A stretch of 64,000 bases of DNA from Cyclina sinensis (GCA_012932295.1 JAAONU010000013.1:39818627-39882626), one strand, 5' to 3'. Shown: positions 50,902 through 63,784, counted from the first letter of the stretch. Made by a program: numbers and translations. Notes: generated from the letters alone by a model not told the origin.

Positions 50902-53900
50902 CTGTATTAATGAGATCATATTATTCAAAATAAGCAACATAAAGAAAAGTAAATAAAATAAAAGATGCTGAATGTATATCATATAGGTACATGTAATCAC
51001 TTGAAAGAGTTGTTTCTATGACACATGTAAGTGGAAAGAATTCATTTCTGTGACCTGTGCAGAAAGGTATGTACATGAAAATATGTTTAAGAATGCAGAA
51101 AGTTGGCAGGCACTTGCTTATCTATCTGCCTGTATCAAATTTCATCTCACATTATAAAAGACTCAGTTTCCTAAACACATTTCATTAAAAGTTATCACTC
51201 TAAGACAATAAACATTTATATAAACCTCTATTTTAACTACTTAGCAAAGAGATAAAAACTTGTATTGCATGACTTACTTTACAAAAGAAAGTATAACTTA
51301 CCGGTAAGTTTCCTGCAACTTCCATCTTCAGTAACTGAACTTTTGTGTACAGTCACATCATCTGTGTCTATCTGGGTCCCACTAACTTCCACACCACAGT
51401 TCACAGACATTGGCACTTTGAGTGAGATGTCACCTGTGAATAGTTAAACACCGAGTAAGAATGGTTCCTAATTATCACTAGCCTTTACTCTGCATTTTAT
51501 AGACATATTACAGGTGAACTCATAATGCAAGAAACTGTAAACTACATTGAAATGTTTGACAATACTGAATCATTCAGTACATAACTAAGCTACATGTAAA
51601 TATGGAAAGTAACATAAACTAACATAGCTGTCAGCTCATGGCCATTTGTGCGGGTTTACTCATAATCGTATCTTTCAGATAAAATTCCTTCAAAAGCACT
51701 ACATATAAATTGCAAGAATTTGAAATGATGACTGATCAAAGAGGATTATTTTTTTTTATGAAAATACCTTCTTCTGCCTCAAAATTGATGTTTCCCTCCC
51801 TGGCCATGGATATTTGTGTATTACCAAGTGAAACTGAACCAGTCAGGTTACCATCAAGGGCATCTGGAAAAGAAACATGGGAAAATGTGAACCAAGTAAA
51901 AACAGCAAAATCAAGACTGACTGTAAGGTAATAGGAGAACTATCTGTATCTGTTGTTCTCGTACTTTTGGTTTGGATTCATTTTCCCCAGGAGACAATTT
52001 AAGTTCAACATGATTTTAAAGACATACAGTTTTATTCAACCTTACATGAAAAGTATTGACAGATAAATAAAAAATAATAATTACAATATTGAAACACAAT
52101 CAATATGTTTTAGGCGTAAAAGTAACGAGACTTTTCTAAAGCACTGCCCTGTTTTATTTTGTATTACAACATGACCACCAGATTACTCTGGGTGTAGCCA
52201 GAATATTAGTAAATAAAAAATTGCTAGTTACGGTACACAGTGTGTCTGAGCAAACACTTTTTCAGTTTGAAGTTTCTGATTTGCAAAATCCTTCACAATT
52301 CATTGTGATTATATGTCCACCATTATCAAGGAAAGGACATTGTGACATCATGTAATGAGAGTTTTGTTTAACCTTGTTGTGAATTTCAGTAACTCTGGCA
52401 CTGACCATCAGGTGGATTATGGCCTAGTTTTGACTTTAAAAAAATAATGAAACATGCATTTGTATGCTGGATATTCCATTTCAATTTAGGATGCAAAATA
52501 ACTTTGGAAGATAGTTTAAAATATATAATATAATTTTGGTACCTTTTATCATACAACACAACAGATGTTTCTGAAATATGTATGCTCTGCTTGACTCTTT
52601 GACTTCAACCTGTGAGGCTGACGTTTGACCAAAAGGGTGCAAACTTTTTTATCTTTTTACCAAGCTTTAATTATCCTGTAAAACTTACGGGTCCCTGGTT
52701 CAGCTTTTTTAAAATTATTTATCGGAAACTGACCTTGAAGTACAAAGCCCTTTGAACTTGGTTCATCTACTCGTTAGCTCAACAATCATTCAATTATTCT
52801 TAAGTTATGAAATGGAAATGTAAACTATAAAATGCCCCCGTGATTCAGACCTTTGACCCAGAGGTCAAAAAAAAAAAGATAGGGTTTTTCTTTTCAACGT
52901 GTCAAACCTTCATACCACGTACTAAGTCCATAGACTTATGCATTCTCAGCTTATTAATTAGAAATTGTCTGATCTACAGACTGACAGGCTGCCCAACATA
53001 AGAAGACTTATGCCCCCCACCCTCTTTCTCTGACAGGCCAACCAACATAAGGAATACTTATGCCCCCCACCCTCTTTCTCTGACAGGCCAACCAACATAA
53101 GGAAAACTTATGCCCCCCACCCTCTTTCTCTGACAGGCCAACCAACATAAGGAAAACTTATGCCCCCCAACCTCTTTCTCTGACAGGCCAACCAACATAA
53201 GGAAAACTTATGCCCCCCCACCCTCTTTCTCTGACAGGCCAACCAACATAAGGAAAACTTATGCCCCCCACCCTCTTTCTCTGACAGGCCAACCAACATA
53301 AGGAAAACTTATGCCCCCCACCCTCTTTCTCTGACAGGCCAACCAACATAAGGAAAACTTATGCCCCCCGACCTCTTTCTCTGACAGGCCAACCAACATA
53401 AGGAAAACTTATGCCCCCCGACCTCTTTCTCTGACAGGCCAACCAACATAAGGAAAACTTATGCCCCCCACCCTCTTTCTCTGACAGGCCAACCAACATA
53501 AGGAAAGCTTATGCCCCCCCTCCCCCAACCTCTCTTTTGAAGATGGGTATGACAATTGTTCATTGAGCAAACAATACTGCCCTTAATTTCTTCTGTATTG
53601 GACACTAAAAGTAAAAACCTTCTCAAATGATGAGTCACATCAATGGCAAGGCTTGAATTCACTAATCTACCTCAGTAAGAAGTAACAATGCTTTTAAACT
53701 CTGTCGCATTAAGAGACCAAGACAAGGTCAAGGCTTAAGTATCCCAGGCAACTTATTTCAAACTTTCAGAAAATAAATGATTTTTACAAATAAAAACCCA
53801 TCGAAATTTCAGACAAATTAATAAACTGATAATTTTGTACAATTTTACATATATGACTACTCTTATCTGAATATTTTGACAGAAGAGTACTATGTTTCAA

Positions 53901-56900
53901 GATATCAAAGGACTTTTGGGGAACTTGTACTTTATACTCCGTCTATGCATAGAAATCAAACCACATACCAACAGTCAAGTGACCTTCGTTGATACTGATT
54001 TCACTGTTACCATGACAACTGCCCAAGTGTATGTTACCACAGTTGCTCATAAAGGAAGCATCTTCTGCATAGACAGTTTTCACAGTGATATCACCTTGAT
54101 CACTCTCACAGTGCACTTTCTGACCTTGAAGCCTTCCCACATGTATGGACTGCAAGAGGATATGAAACTGTTAATACAGCAAAGGAAGATCTCTGAACTT
54201 AATGTTATGTTATGTTTGCCATCTAAAAAGAAGTTTTAATGCTATTTGTTAAAGCTTGAGTATTATGGAAGGTATCAAAGATTACTTCATTGACTACTGA
54301 AATACCTTCCACACAGAATCAATTACTTAAGGAATGTGTGGCTTAAGTGTCTTTGCCCTTGGACACATCTCAAGCTCTAGCAAAGATCTGAACCTGTGAC
54401 CTTTTTGAACTGTTTCTGAATGCTTTAACTTCTTAGCTACCCTAATTTGTTTTGTGAAAGAAGGTCAAGGTTAGCCAGACTCAAATCTGAAATTTAAATG
54501 CAAAACTTTACATGGTTCAAATCCATGGATGCAGTGCCAAAAACAGAAAGTAGGTAAAAAGGTCATGGTCACAGTAAACTGAAGTGAGAGTTGAAATGTG
54601 CTAGCAAAATTTATGTAGGAACATGTAGTTCTAACTTCAATGCTGTAGCTTAGATAACAAGGTGTGGAAGAAGGTCAAGGTAAATTTCATCAATTGTTAA
54701 AGTTGAAATCAACATGAAAAATTTTATAGTGGATTTTTAGTTTTTCCATTCAGTCTATATTAAAACATTAGTCATAAGGTTTCAGAAGACTTTTGGGCGT
54801 GGTGGTTTCAGAAGAAAATTTTTATTTTTTTTCCATATGTCTAAGTAAAACAAAAGGGCCATGATGGCTTTGAAGCTCCACCTGAGTGCAACTGCTAAAT
54901 TCACTTGTGATCGTGCAGTGATGAAAAAAGACAAGAGGGCCATGATGGCCCTGGATCGCTCACCTGAGTACTTTGCCTGAGGGTCTACCGTTAAGCAAAC
55001 ATCAGATGAAACATTACATTTTCTAACTGAAGATATTCAAAGATCTCATATTTTATACAAAAAAAAATCCATAAGGGCAGAGGCAATTTCGTGATAACAG
55101 TTTTTGAGGAGATGTCATTTGAAACCATATATTGAAGAAAACCTTTTTTTAGCTCCGTTGGCCATTTTGTTCAATGAAGCAGAACCGTTTAAGCAATTTT
55201 AACGCAGGGTTATGTAAGGAACATTTCTGTGAAATTTGATGGAAAATTACCTTGCCATTGAGGAGTAGATGCTGTTTGATTTCTTTTCTACTTTTAGCTT
55301 TTGCAGCCCTTATGTGCAATTGAGTGGAACGGTTTGACCAATTTTAGAAAAGGGCATTAACATTTCTGTAAAGTTTGGTTTAAAATGGCCAAGTGGTTTT
55401 GGATCAGATGTCATTTGAAGCCAAATATTGACAAAAATCTATTTTTAGCTCTGGTGGCCATTTTGATCAATGGAGTGGAATCGTTTTAACAATTTTAATA
55501 GAGGGCTACGTAAGGAACATTTCTGTGAAATTTGGTGGAAAATCTCCCAACCGTTTAGGAGGAGATGTTGTTTGATTTTTTTTCTATTTTTAGCTTTTGC
55601 AGCCCTTATGTGCAATTGAGTGGAACGGTTTGACCAATTTTAGAAAAGGGCATTAACATTTCTGTAAAGTTTGGTTTAAAATGGCCAAGTGGTTTTGGAT
55701 CAGATGTCATTTGAAGCCAAATATTGACAAAAATCTATTTTTAGCTCTGGTGGCCATTTTGATCAATGGAGTGGAACCGTTTTAACAATTTTAATAGAAC
55801 GCTAGGTATGGAACATTTCTGTAAAATTTGTTGGAAAATCACCCTGCCGTTTAGGAGGAGATGTTGTTTGATTTTTTTCTTTTTTTTTAGCTTTTGCAGC
55901 CCTTATGTGCAATGGAGTCGAACGGTTTGAGCAATTTTAGGAAAGGGCAATATAAGGAACATTTCTGTAAAGTTTGGTTAAAAATAGCTTTGTGGTTTAG
56001 GAGGAGATGTCATTTAATGTAAAATGTTGACTACAGACGACATTTGCTCAGGTGAGCTAAAAACCTATCCAAATTCCTAACACCATGAGAACAAAAGGTA
56101 TAATTATATTGCTAGTACAAACATATTTAGTTACAAAATAAAATGTTAACAGTTATCAGTCCTCATTTTGTTCTCCCAGGTGCTTGATTTGTCACTAAAA
56201 GTTTAGGCTCATTCTACAAAATGTAGGCTAAAAATTTTGGCTAATACTCTGCCAGATTGGCTACAATTTTTTTCATTTGGCTAATAGCTTGGCTACAAGA
56301 AATTTTATCCCAGTGCAAGGCCTGCTTAAGAGGAGAAAATGGTGGGCAATGGACACCAGACAACACATGTAATAAGATCACAATAGGTCACCCTGAGCCT
56401 TTTGCTCAGTGTTTTGACCTTTTTTGTTTCAAGCTGAAACAAGAGAAATACAGCTTAACAATTTGAACCTGGTGAATATGCAAAATGTAACAATTTGAAC
56501 CTGGTGAATATGTAAACCCAGTCTGATATTTACCCCTGATCCACCACAGACTATCTTGACATTTCCTTGCAGTACTTTAGAACAGATAACACTCCCCTCC
56601 ATTGTCTTGATGTTCACATTAAAACCCTGTAAACAAAAGAAAAACATGAAAAGTCCATTTTTACATGTATATCACCAACCATTTAATCTCTGAAGAGATT
56701 TAAGTATATAGACATATCATAGTTACATGATTTAATTGTTACTCAAGGTTTCCCTATCAACTCTAAGTAATTCTATGATTTCAATGAGTAAATATTACAA
56801 ATTATTTTATTATGAACTTTTATTAAATAACAGAGATTTATAAATGTCTATTTTAATTCAATAAAAGTTACAAAAAGTATCAGAAAATTACCTCGTCTGA

Positions 56901-59457
56901 CAAGCAATGGCATGATATAATATACAAACAAAAGGAAATTTATCTGTATAACATATGAATAAGATTTATCTGTGTATGTGCAATGTTGTGTTTGATTTCT
57001 TAAACTGCAGTATCTCTGTATAGATACCCAACTCACTTTGATAACAACCAAAGACTAAATTTATAGGATCTTCCAACAACCGGATGATAACTTCGCTGAA
57101 AATAAAACCAATTATTACAAACAAAGAACATATGCAACAATATGATGTACGCTAAGAGACAACGAGGTGTTCTGGTTTGTAAAGCAGCTATGGAAACATA
57201 GCATTTAATAGTACATGTACATCATATTTTCTTGGCTACAATAAAAGATTCATGAACATTTTAGTTACAAATGCTAACACATTGCTAAAGATCATTCACC
57301 AAGAATCCATATACAAGGCCTTTAATCTTAATCCAAACTTACATGAACAGTTCTGCTGAAGACTGGTGTCAGACATCCATTTAATATTACCAGTATTAAG
57401 TTGCATACGTTGTACTGGTAAATCTTATGACTGTTTTCAAGTGCTTTAAGAGTTTAAGTAATACAACTGTTTCCCAAAATAAGTTCATGAACAATTTGTC
57501 CCGCATAATATTTTTCAAAGACAATGTAGTTACCTAGTTATAATGATTATAAAGTATGCATTAAACAGTCTGTCACTATTTTTATTCACCAAATCACCGA
57601 GTGAAGAAGCAATGGACATGCTGGTAGTCAAATTACTGAGTAATGCTCAAATGAGTATGTTCACTGATAATAAAAAAAGAGATCTTGAATATTTTTTAAT
57701 GAGATATTATGCAGAGCCATAAGCATTTTCCGAAACCAGCAGGTGCCGACTGAACCTCAAAGCTAAGATTAGCCAGAACGGCAAGAGATGCAGCACATGT
57801 TGCTATTAGCCCTATATCTTTCATGCTCAACTTATATATTAAACTCATTTTTTTTTTAAATTGAGTGGAAGTCCTAACTGTACAGGAACTATCACTTGGC
57901 TTTCTACAATTGAAAGATTCCTCTAGAGAAAGATGCTCTTTGCAATAATGTTGGTGGTAAACAAACCCAGCACACTCACACCTTGCGAGAATGTATTTTG
58001 TATTTTCATGAAAAGCTAAGTGCTAGAGAAATGAAATTCTTAAATGGTACAAAAAACAAAACTTTTATTATGCAGATAACAGCAATGATCATTTGATTAC
58101 AGTTAGAAAGCAAGTCAGTCAATACCTATACACAACTAATGTTGCTTTGTTATACCATACAGACTTAACATGAATTTTGTACTGCTGTGTATTGTATTGC
58201 AAAATACATATTCCAAGATTCCTTAAAAAGTATTCATTTAAGTTAGTCAATTGTCAGGTAAACATACATGTACAATGTACTTTTATTAAATAATTATTAT
58301 TACATAACTTCATTAATAAATCCATATTAAAAGAAATACAAAGTGTAAAAAGTATCAGTTCTGCATTTATTTCTATTCCTGTCTTTTAAAGAATGGATAT
58401 ATTTATGGTTTTGAAAATAACTTCTTAAACCCAGTACTGCAACGAATTGGTGTCCAGTTACTTAATCATTATCCGATTATAAAATCTATATGATAAATGA
58501 TACAAAGTTTTTGGACAAAAACTGTTCTTCCGGCAAATGCATTACCTTTATGCTTTTTAGTTTACAATTTCCCTTCTGTGTTCGAACTTGAACGTTTTCA
58601 CTTTCTAGGTTTTCCAGAGATGCCTCTCCCATTTTGCTGCAGGAAACATCTATACCTGGTAAAAAAAATTGGCATTTTACTAACTGACAAAACCTGCTGT
58701 GGAGACAAATGATGGAAACTATCTGATTTTTGAAAAGCAATTTTCCATGTGAAATGTAATTATTTCTTTCATTGCTCATTGGTACCAGTGATTCCCACAA
58801 GATTTTCAACAATCAATACTTTTTATGCAAGAGATGGTTTGAACAAAAGAAGCAATCATCCAGTGGCGATGATAATAGATATAAAAAAGATACATTAAAA
58901 AAAATCTATTTCTTGATCTACTTTTTTGTATTATCATGTATCGTACCATATCTAATCGGGACCTGGAGATGACACAGGGCTGGCAATGGCAGAGTGGTCT
59001 TGTGCTTGATAGAAATTTCCATCTCCTCATTCTTGTCATCTAAATCAACATTCACAATATATTGTTTCGTGAGAGTTGTCAATTCATTGCTTGACAGTTT
59101 GTCCCTGCCCATGTACAGGATGTTTATGAACAGTTTGTTCATCAATGGATGTTTCTGGGGATCAATAGGTTGAATATGCACATCCATTGCCGAACGGACT
59201 GTAAGCCTGCCATCTCTCCTCACATCATAATACCAGGCTTCCATCGGCTGACCACAATCTGGAGCATCTGTCTCTATTTGTCGTTTGTGGATTGGGAAGA
59301 TTGACATGCATGTTCTGGCAGTGCAGTGGAAGTTGGCTTTCTGTAGAGTCAAAAACTTTGATATTTGTTGGTTATAGGTACGGTAATCGGATGCATTATG
59401 ACACGAAATTCTTCTTAAAACAAGAATGATATGCTGAGGGCGAATTACCATGATCAA
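50786..59457 (-). CDS. FAM185A: FAM185A orthologue, whole coding span
   Basis: Seven coding exons (59457-58947, 58655-58546, 56626-56534, 54149-53969, 51863-51768, 51433-51302, 50901-50786) join to 412 codons plus stop with all phases closing, near the length I recall for human FAM185A (about 392). The N-terminus (MIMVIRPQHIILVLRRISCH) is basic and could be a mitochondrial presequence. Residues from about 75 (WYYDVRRDGRLTVRSAMDVH) start the family domain. From about 165 the protein is a run of short beta repeats of the DUF4097/adhesin type: GIDVSCSKMGEASLENLES, VRTQKGNCKLKSIK, NVNIKTMEGSVICSKVLQGN, HCESDQGDITVKTVYAEDAS, CGNIHLGSCHGNSEISINEG, EGNINFEAEEGDISLKVPMS. The C-terminus KGTIEAHTSKGKVHLGYYDW matches the vertebrate KGTVSF...W end. 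Function is unknown. Introns hold minisatellite and bivalve repeats. Confidence 0.92.
51302..51433 (-). CDS. FAM185A: FAM185A exon 6
   Basis: 132 nt. Encodes GDISLKVPMSVNCGVEVSGT, QIDTDDVTVHKSSVTEDGSC. Acceptor AACTATTCACAG, donor ACCG|GTAAGT. Confidence 0.92.
51768..51863 (-). CDS. FAM185A: FAM185A exon 5
   Basis: 96 nt. Encodes DALDGNLTGSVSLGNTQISM, AREGNINFEAEE. Acceptor TTTCTTTTCCAG, donor GAAG|GTATTT. Confidence 0.9.
52985..53530. repeat. Minisatellite in FAM185A intron, 50-bp unit, about 11 copies
   Basis: Units of exactly 50 bp: GACAGGCCAACCAACATAAG, GAAAACTTATGCCCCCCACC, CTCTTTCTCT. They are almost identical, with occasional C-run length changes. The first and last units are the most diverged, as in an actively expanding array. 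Minus-strand frames of LVGLSEKEGGG-type repeats are artefacts. Confidence 0.97.
53969..54149 (-). CDS. FAM185A: FAM185A exon 4
   Basis: 181 nt. Encodes SIHVGRLQGQKVHCESDQGD, ITVKTVYAEDASFMSNCGNI, HLGSCHGNSEISINEGHLTV, the best match to the vertebrate LYTESSFLSSAAGDITLGSV segment. Acceptor ATCCTCTTGCAG, donor GTTG|GTATGT. Confidence 0.94.
54880..56060. repeat. Dispersed bivalve repeat (GGGCCATGATGGCCCT family) in FAM185A intron
   Basis: It starts with two tandem heads (AAAAGGGCCATGATGGCTTT at about 54,853 and GAGGGCCATGATGGCCCTGG at about 54,935, with CTCACCTGAGT). It continues with units of about 296 bp (AGCTCTGGTGGCCATTTTGA, GGAACATTTCTGTGAAATTT, AGCTTTTGCAGCCCTTATGT), about three copies, and ends CTCAGGTGAGCTAAAA. 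Non-coding. Confidence 0.8.
56534..56626 (-). CDS. FAM185A: FAM185A exon 3
   Basis: 93 nt, phase 0 at both ends. Encodes GFNVNIKTMEGSVICSKVLQ, GNVKIVCGGSG. Acceptor TTTTGTTTACAG, donor GGG|GTAAAT. Confidence 0.92.
56640..58545 (-). other. FAM185A intron 2
   Basis: About 1.9 kb of AT-rich sequence. No exon or repeat family recognised. Confidence 0.6.
58546..58655 (-). CDS. FAM185A: FAM185A exon 2
   Basis: 110 nt. Encodes GIDVSCSKMGEASLENLESE, NVQVRTQKGNCKLKSIK. Acceptor ATTTTTTTTACCAG, donor AAG|GTAATG. Confidence 0.93.
58947..59457 (-). CDS. FAM185A: FAM185A exon 1
   Basis: 511 nt from the ATG at 59,457 (a second ATG six bases on is an equal candidate). It encodes the basic N-terminus and the conserved YYDVRRDGRLTVRSAMDVHI, PLMNKLFINILYMGRDKLSS and KTTLPLPALCHLQVPIRYG. 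Donor TATG|GTACGA. Confidence 0.9.
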
Positions 59458-59496
59458 AATATCAAATATTACAGACAGGAAAATGCTAATTTTTAC

Positions 59497-59506
59497 CCGG
59501 AAGTGA
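59497..59506 (-). promoter_or_regulatory. ETS/GABP-type site upstream of FAM185A
   Basis: CCGGAAGTGA (read on plus) lies 40 bases upstream of the FAM185A ATG. This word is typical of TATA-less promoters of housekeeping and mitochondrial genes (family knowledge); its use here is inferred. Confidence 0.4.
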
Positions 59507-59579
59507 TTCTGTTTACATAATTTGAGCGCCCTCTGTTGTAAGATAAAGCCTTATCACAGCCGTTTTCTACCGGAATTAC

Positions 59580-59690
59580 GGACAAAACGGACCATAGACA
59601 AAACGGATCAGACATAGGCCGCCTCAGACATAACAGACCATATTTTGAGACGAAACGGTCCATATACAGGGACAAAACGGACCATCCTTA
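59580..59690. repeat. Short tandem (GACAAAACGGACCAT) words
   Basis: GACAAAACGGACCATA, GACAAAACGGATCAGACATA, GAGACGAAACGGTCCATA and GACAAAACGGACCATCC recur within 110 bases. Confidence 0.6.
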
Positions 59691-59879
59691 AAATGATTTT
59701 TACTCCACAATTATTATTTATTGGTTTCCGTCCTGAGGTGTTTGTCTGGTTTTTGTCCGTCAGGCTTCTACCGTTCATTCAATCATATCTAATTCAATCA
59801 AGTGACAAATTTTGCCTCTCTAAAACATTTTCATAAAAAAATTAAAAAGACATAATGTTTGATTTTAGCAAAGACCTAA

Positions 59880-60300
59880 ATTGAGGATACCATTTTTAGG
59901 TTTTAATTTTAGATTTTTCTGTTTTTGTATGCCTTTTTCTGTGTGTTTATCCAATTATTAAGTGGTACCCCCTTACCTCTTATATTGTCTTTACATGCTT
60001 TTTTTTTATTTCATTGTGCTTCACAGTTTTATGTTTCCCCGTTTTTCTTAATTTGCAGTATGCTTTGCTTACTTATAACATATATGTCTCATGCACTTTT
60101 TTGTCTTTTAGCTGCTATTATATTGTTGTTAATGTACAGTATGTTAGTCATAGTCGGTTAGAAAGCTCCTCCTTAGGTCATGTTGTATTGTTTTCTACTC
60201 TTGCCGACTTTAAATAAAACTTACTTACTTACTTACTTACTTAAGTACGTACTTACTTACTTACTTACTTACTTACATACTTACTTACTTACTTACTTGA
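59880..60300 (+). mobile_element. Possible 3' end of a non-LTR retrotransposon with (ACTT)n tail
   Basis: A T-rich stretch, then GCCGACTTTAAATAAAACTT runs directly into (ACTT)n (60,208-60,302), interrupted by small changes. A polyadenylation-like AAATAAAA followed at once by a simple-repeat tail is the usual 3' end of RTE/CR1-type LINEs and their SINEs. No reverse transcriptase is present. Confidence 0.4.
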
Positions 60301-60324
60301 TTACGTATGTACGTGTCTGTACTG

Positions 60325-60410
60325 TACTGTGCTGTGCTGTGCTGTGCTGTGCTGTGCTGTGTTGTGTTGTGCTGAGCTGAGCTGAGCTGCGCTGCGCTGT
60401 GCTGTGCTGT
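60325..60410. repeat. (GCTGT)n microsatellite with GCTGA/GCTGC variants
   Basis: About 17 five-base units shifting from CTGTG to TTGTG, CTGAG and CTGCG, then back. Confidence 0.95.
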
Positions 60411-61605
60411 AGATTCTCCTTTATGAGCTAGTAAAATACACCTTTATATGGTACATCCAGTCAACATTTTCATTAAATGCTATGTAACCAGTAAAAGACA
60501 TAGTTGTAAATTATTACCATGTCACAAAATGATCATTTATGCATTAAGAAAGGTTCTACTATGAACGTTTAGAATTCGGTGTAGAACTCTGATTTTAAGT
60601 TTGTCATCTTTCAGAAAAATAACAAGTTTCGAGCATTCCTAATCAAACAGGGGTGTTCTTTTTTGCAATTTTATTGATTCCTGCTCCGATTTTGATAAGT
60701 AGGGCTTTTGTCTGTAGAAAAATGCATGCTCTATCCAAGTACGCACATTAACGTTATAGATGTACATGTACCTCCTCTATCGCAAGATGCAGTTTGTTTT
60801 CATCAGGCTCAAACATGAGTTGCGGAAATATAACACAAACGAGACTTTGCGAGATCGTTTAGCTGTTACTGTGATATACAAACTATAAATGATTTTTTGT
60901 ATTTATTTGTATTTGTATTTTGTATATCTGTCGCGAAATTTGACAGTTTTTCACAGCAGCAAGTCTTTGGTATACTAATTAAGCCTTTGATGCTGGCTAT
61001 TTTAGAAAAAGTTCAACTAAAGTTTCTCAAATACATATTAGGACTAAAATCTAGTCAAAATAATTTACTTGACGTCTTGAGCATATTCTGAGATACTTTT
61101 GTTTTGGGTCAGATATTGATCTATACATTAATTTACACAATATCTCGACTCGCGTACAATTATTAGAACTAGACTAAAATCTAGTACGCCGAGTTGCAAG
61201 GTTTATGGTGAAACAGGAGAAAAGCCGCGCCAATACAACTTCACACAGAATCACATTAAATTTTGCACTGATCTAAGCTTACTGTGCCGAAAAAGCCAAA
61301 ACTATCAAGCACTCTGTATTATTATCTCTTTACCCATTTTAATTAGACACAAAATAAACGTAAAAGCCATTTTCAGTAGATCAGCTGCATAAAAATATTT
61401 TGATGAATGAACATGTATTCTGTAATTCAACTTCGCTTGCTGCAAACGTCAAACAGAAGTTCTCCAAATTAGATTGTTAATGAGTCATTGCATGGCAGTG
61501 GAGTGAACACATATGCTTATGGTACTGTGTTATTTGATGGTATAATGTTATAAGGGATCAAAAAATATCAACATTGCAAATCACAAGGTATAGGTGTCAT
61601 ATATT
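60411..61605. other. Intergenic DNA, nothing recognised
   Basis: Contains a repeated word AGAACTAGACTAAAATCTAGT (61,165-61,187) resembling AGGACTAAAATCTAGTC (about 61,040-61,056). No gene. Confidence 0.35.
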
Positions 61606-61990
61606 TAGATAGAAATTAAACTTCTTCCATACACGGAGAATCAAGGCCCGGGCAAGGTCTATAATCAACTTGACTAGTCACTGATGAGACATTGACCTTT
61701 GACCAAGGGATCTGGATCTTGAACCCAACACACCGTCTCATCTAGATGAACAAATATGCCTAGGTATTTTAAAATCCTTTCATGTGTGGAGAAGTAATGG
61801 CCCAGAAAAGGTCTGTCATCAACGTTTTTTAACTTTGACAAGTCACTGTGACCTTGACCTTTGAGCTACGGATCTTACACGCGACACACCGTCTCATCAA
61901 GTTGAAACAATATGCCAAGGTATCTTAAAATCCTTCCATGTATGAAGAAGTTATGATCAGGACAAGAAACGGGACGGAATATAGGGGTGT
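61606..61990. repeat. Dispersed bivalve repeat fragment (GTGACCTTGACCTTTGA family)
   Basis: Two diverged units with CACCGTCTCATC(T/A)A and TTTTAAAATCCTTTCATGTG/TATCTTAAAATCCTTCCATG, plus GTGACCTTGACCTTTGAG. Non-coding. Confidence 0.7.
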
Positions 61991-63349
61991 AAATATGCTG
62001 TAATAGCTTGAGAGTTGGCATTTTCAAAATTTACCGTATTTTTTCTATTGTTCATATAGGAAGTGATACCTACGAATTTCAAGCCATTGAGGGAAGCATT
62101 AGCTATAAATTTCACATTTTAGAAATGTAAAACTTATATCGAAAGAAAGCTTAGAAAATGTAGGTTACTTCACGAAGTTATGAAAATTTATGATTTTTCA
62201 AACAAGAACAAATTGGCTGTTTATAAATTACTTCCCTAAATATGTCCATTGTAAAAGACAAGTAACAGTCGATTCGGTTCGCCGATATTAAGGGGCACGT
62301 CTCCCATTAAAATCTAAATCAAAATGGAAAAATATCATGAGTTTGCAACCTTATGACACCATCAAGTTGTTCAAGATACAGGTGCATGCATTTGTGAAGT
62401 CTCAATTTACTTTTCTTAATAATAATAACAATAATAGTAATACTAATAACAATTCTGTCTTTTTCATCAAATACGTATGAGTGATTAATGACGAAATATG
62501 GTTTACTTTTCAAATTAACGTTGACGTATAACCGACTTTAAAGAAATTGTAAAGTAAATGTGAAATGTCATTGGTGGGTTGGTGCATTTCTCTTCTTGTC
62601 GTGCTTGAAACACATTTCAGCCGCAAGGACAAGTTTTTCGGACTAAAAAGAAACTAAGTTCGAGGTTTCGTCTGAACAATGACTCGATTCTCTTGATATT
62701 AGGATGATAAATGTTTAGACCTAACTAGCTTACAACACAGGTCGAACTTTGTTCCACTGCGTGTTCATTTACAAATTGTTAATACTCAGATTACAGAAAC
62801 AGTATCATTCTGCTTAATATTATTTTCAACTAAATTTTTCTACACAAACTTTTTACAGCTGTGTCTGAGTTCTTCAAGTGTCTTGGCTCCACCTTCAGTC
62901 GCCAAAGAAGCAAACAGATAAGTTAAACGCTACTTAACGTTATACTTTGGTTTATAATAACATATAGTAATATATAAAAAAAAAATATTCACAACGGTCC
63001 CTTTTTCTATTCGCCTTAACAAGAGCTGGAGCCATGATTTACAGGCCTATAGCAACGATGTAAAATAAGAAAACGTAATACAGATAAAAAAATACACAGA
63101 GAGAGTAAAGATGAAACTAGAAAGATGTGATACGCCATGTAATGCTAAGATACGTTTGCACGCACACGATAGATATCCTACAGGTAGCTATAGCTTTGCT
63201 ATCTAAACGAAAGACAGACGTATATTGCTTTTGCAGGCGTCTCGATATGTGGGGACATGAAATTCTTCGACTGATAAAAATACTTCCGAGATCAAAATTT
63301 TGGCCATTGACCAAACGGAGTTTTTCACGTGGAAATATTGTTCGAGGAA
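61991..63349. other. Intergenic DNA upstream of a possible plus-strand gene
   Basis: AT-rich. A CGGAAGTA word on the minus strand at about 63,283-63,290 (ACTTCCG) lies 60 bases before the putative start at 63,350. No repeat recognised. Confidence 0.35.
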
Positions 63350-63366
63350 ATGGCGCCAACAACAAG
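63350..63366 (+). CDS. Possible first coding exon of a plus-strand gene
   Basis: GGAAATGGCGCCAACAACAA then G|GTAATG: a start codon in good context (A at -3, G at +4) followed 17 bases on by a splice donor, with an ETS-like word 60 bases upstream. It would encode MAPTT plus two bases. Any downstream exons would lie beyond the window. Weak on its own. Confidence 0.25.
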
Positions 63367-63784
63367 GTAATGTCATAACTTGTACGAAATACAGGTCAGA
63401 TAGATCATGACCTACTATGTAAATAATACACTAAATATGTAATGATTGAAGCTATAATGCATTCACTGCTGTTTGTGTATATCATTTGAGTATTAACCCA
63501 AGATTGATTTAACATGTCATGTCCGCGTGTTAATGATATTAACTGTTTTATATCAATACGATGTACCATGTTTACCGTGGCAGGGGTTATAATCTAGGAC
63601 ATTGCGTTTAGTCAGTGTTTTCTTTTTCTTTTGTAAAGGTAGCGCGATCATAATTTACAGTCAAGTTAAACTCATTCCGAATCATGTGATCGGCTCACAG
63701 GATTAATGTTGTTTATCATTAGATTTCAATTACAGATTACTCCCCTTTTTTGTAGTAAAATTATCACGACTCTTCCACGGTCAA

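Noticed and set aside
53108..53662. LVGLSEKEGGGHKFSL repeat frames
   Set aside because: Artefacts of the 50-bp minisatellite.
60180..60380. YLLTYLLTYL frame
   Set aside because: Translation of the (ACTT)n and (GCTGT)n repeats.
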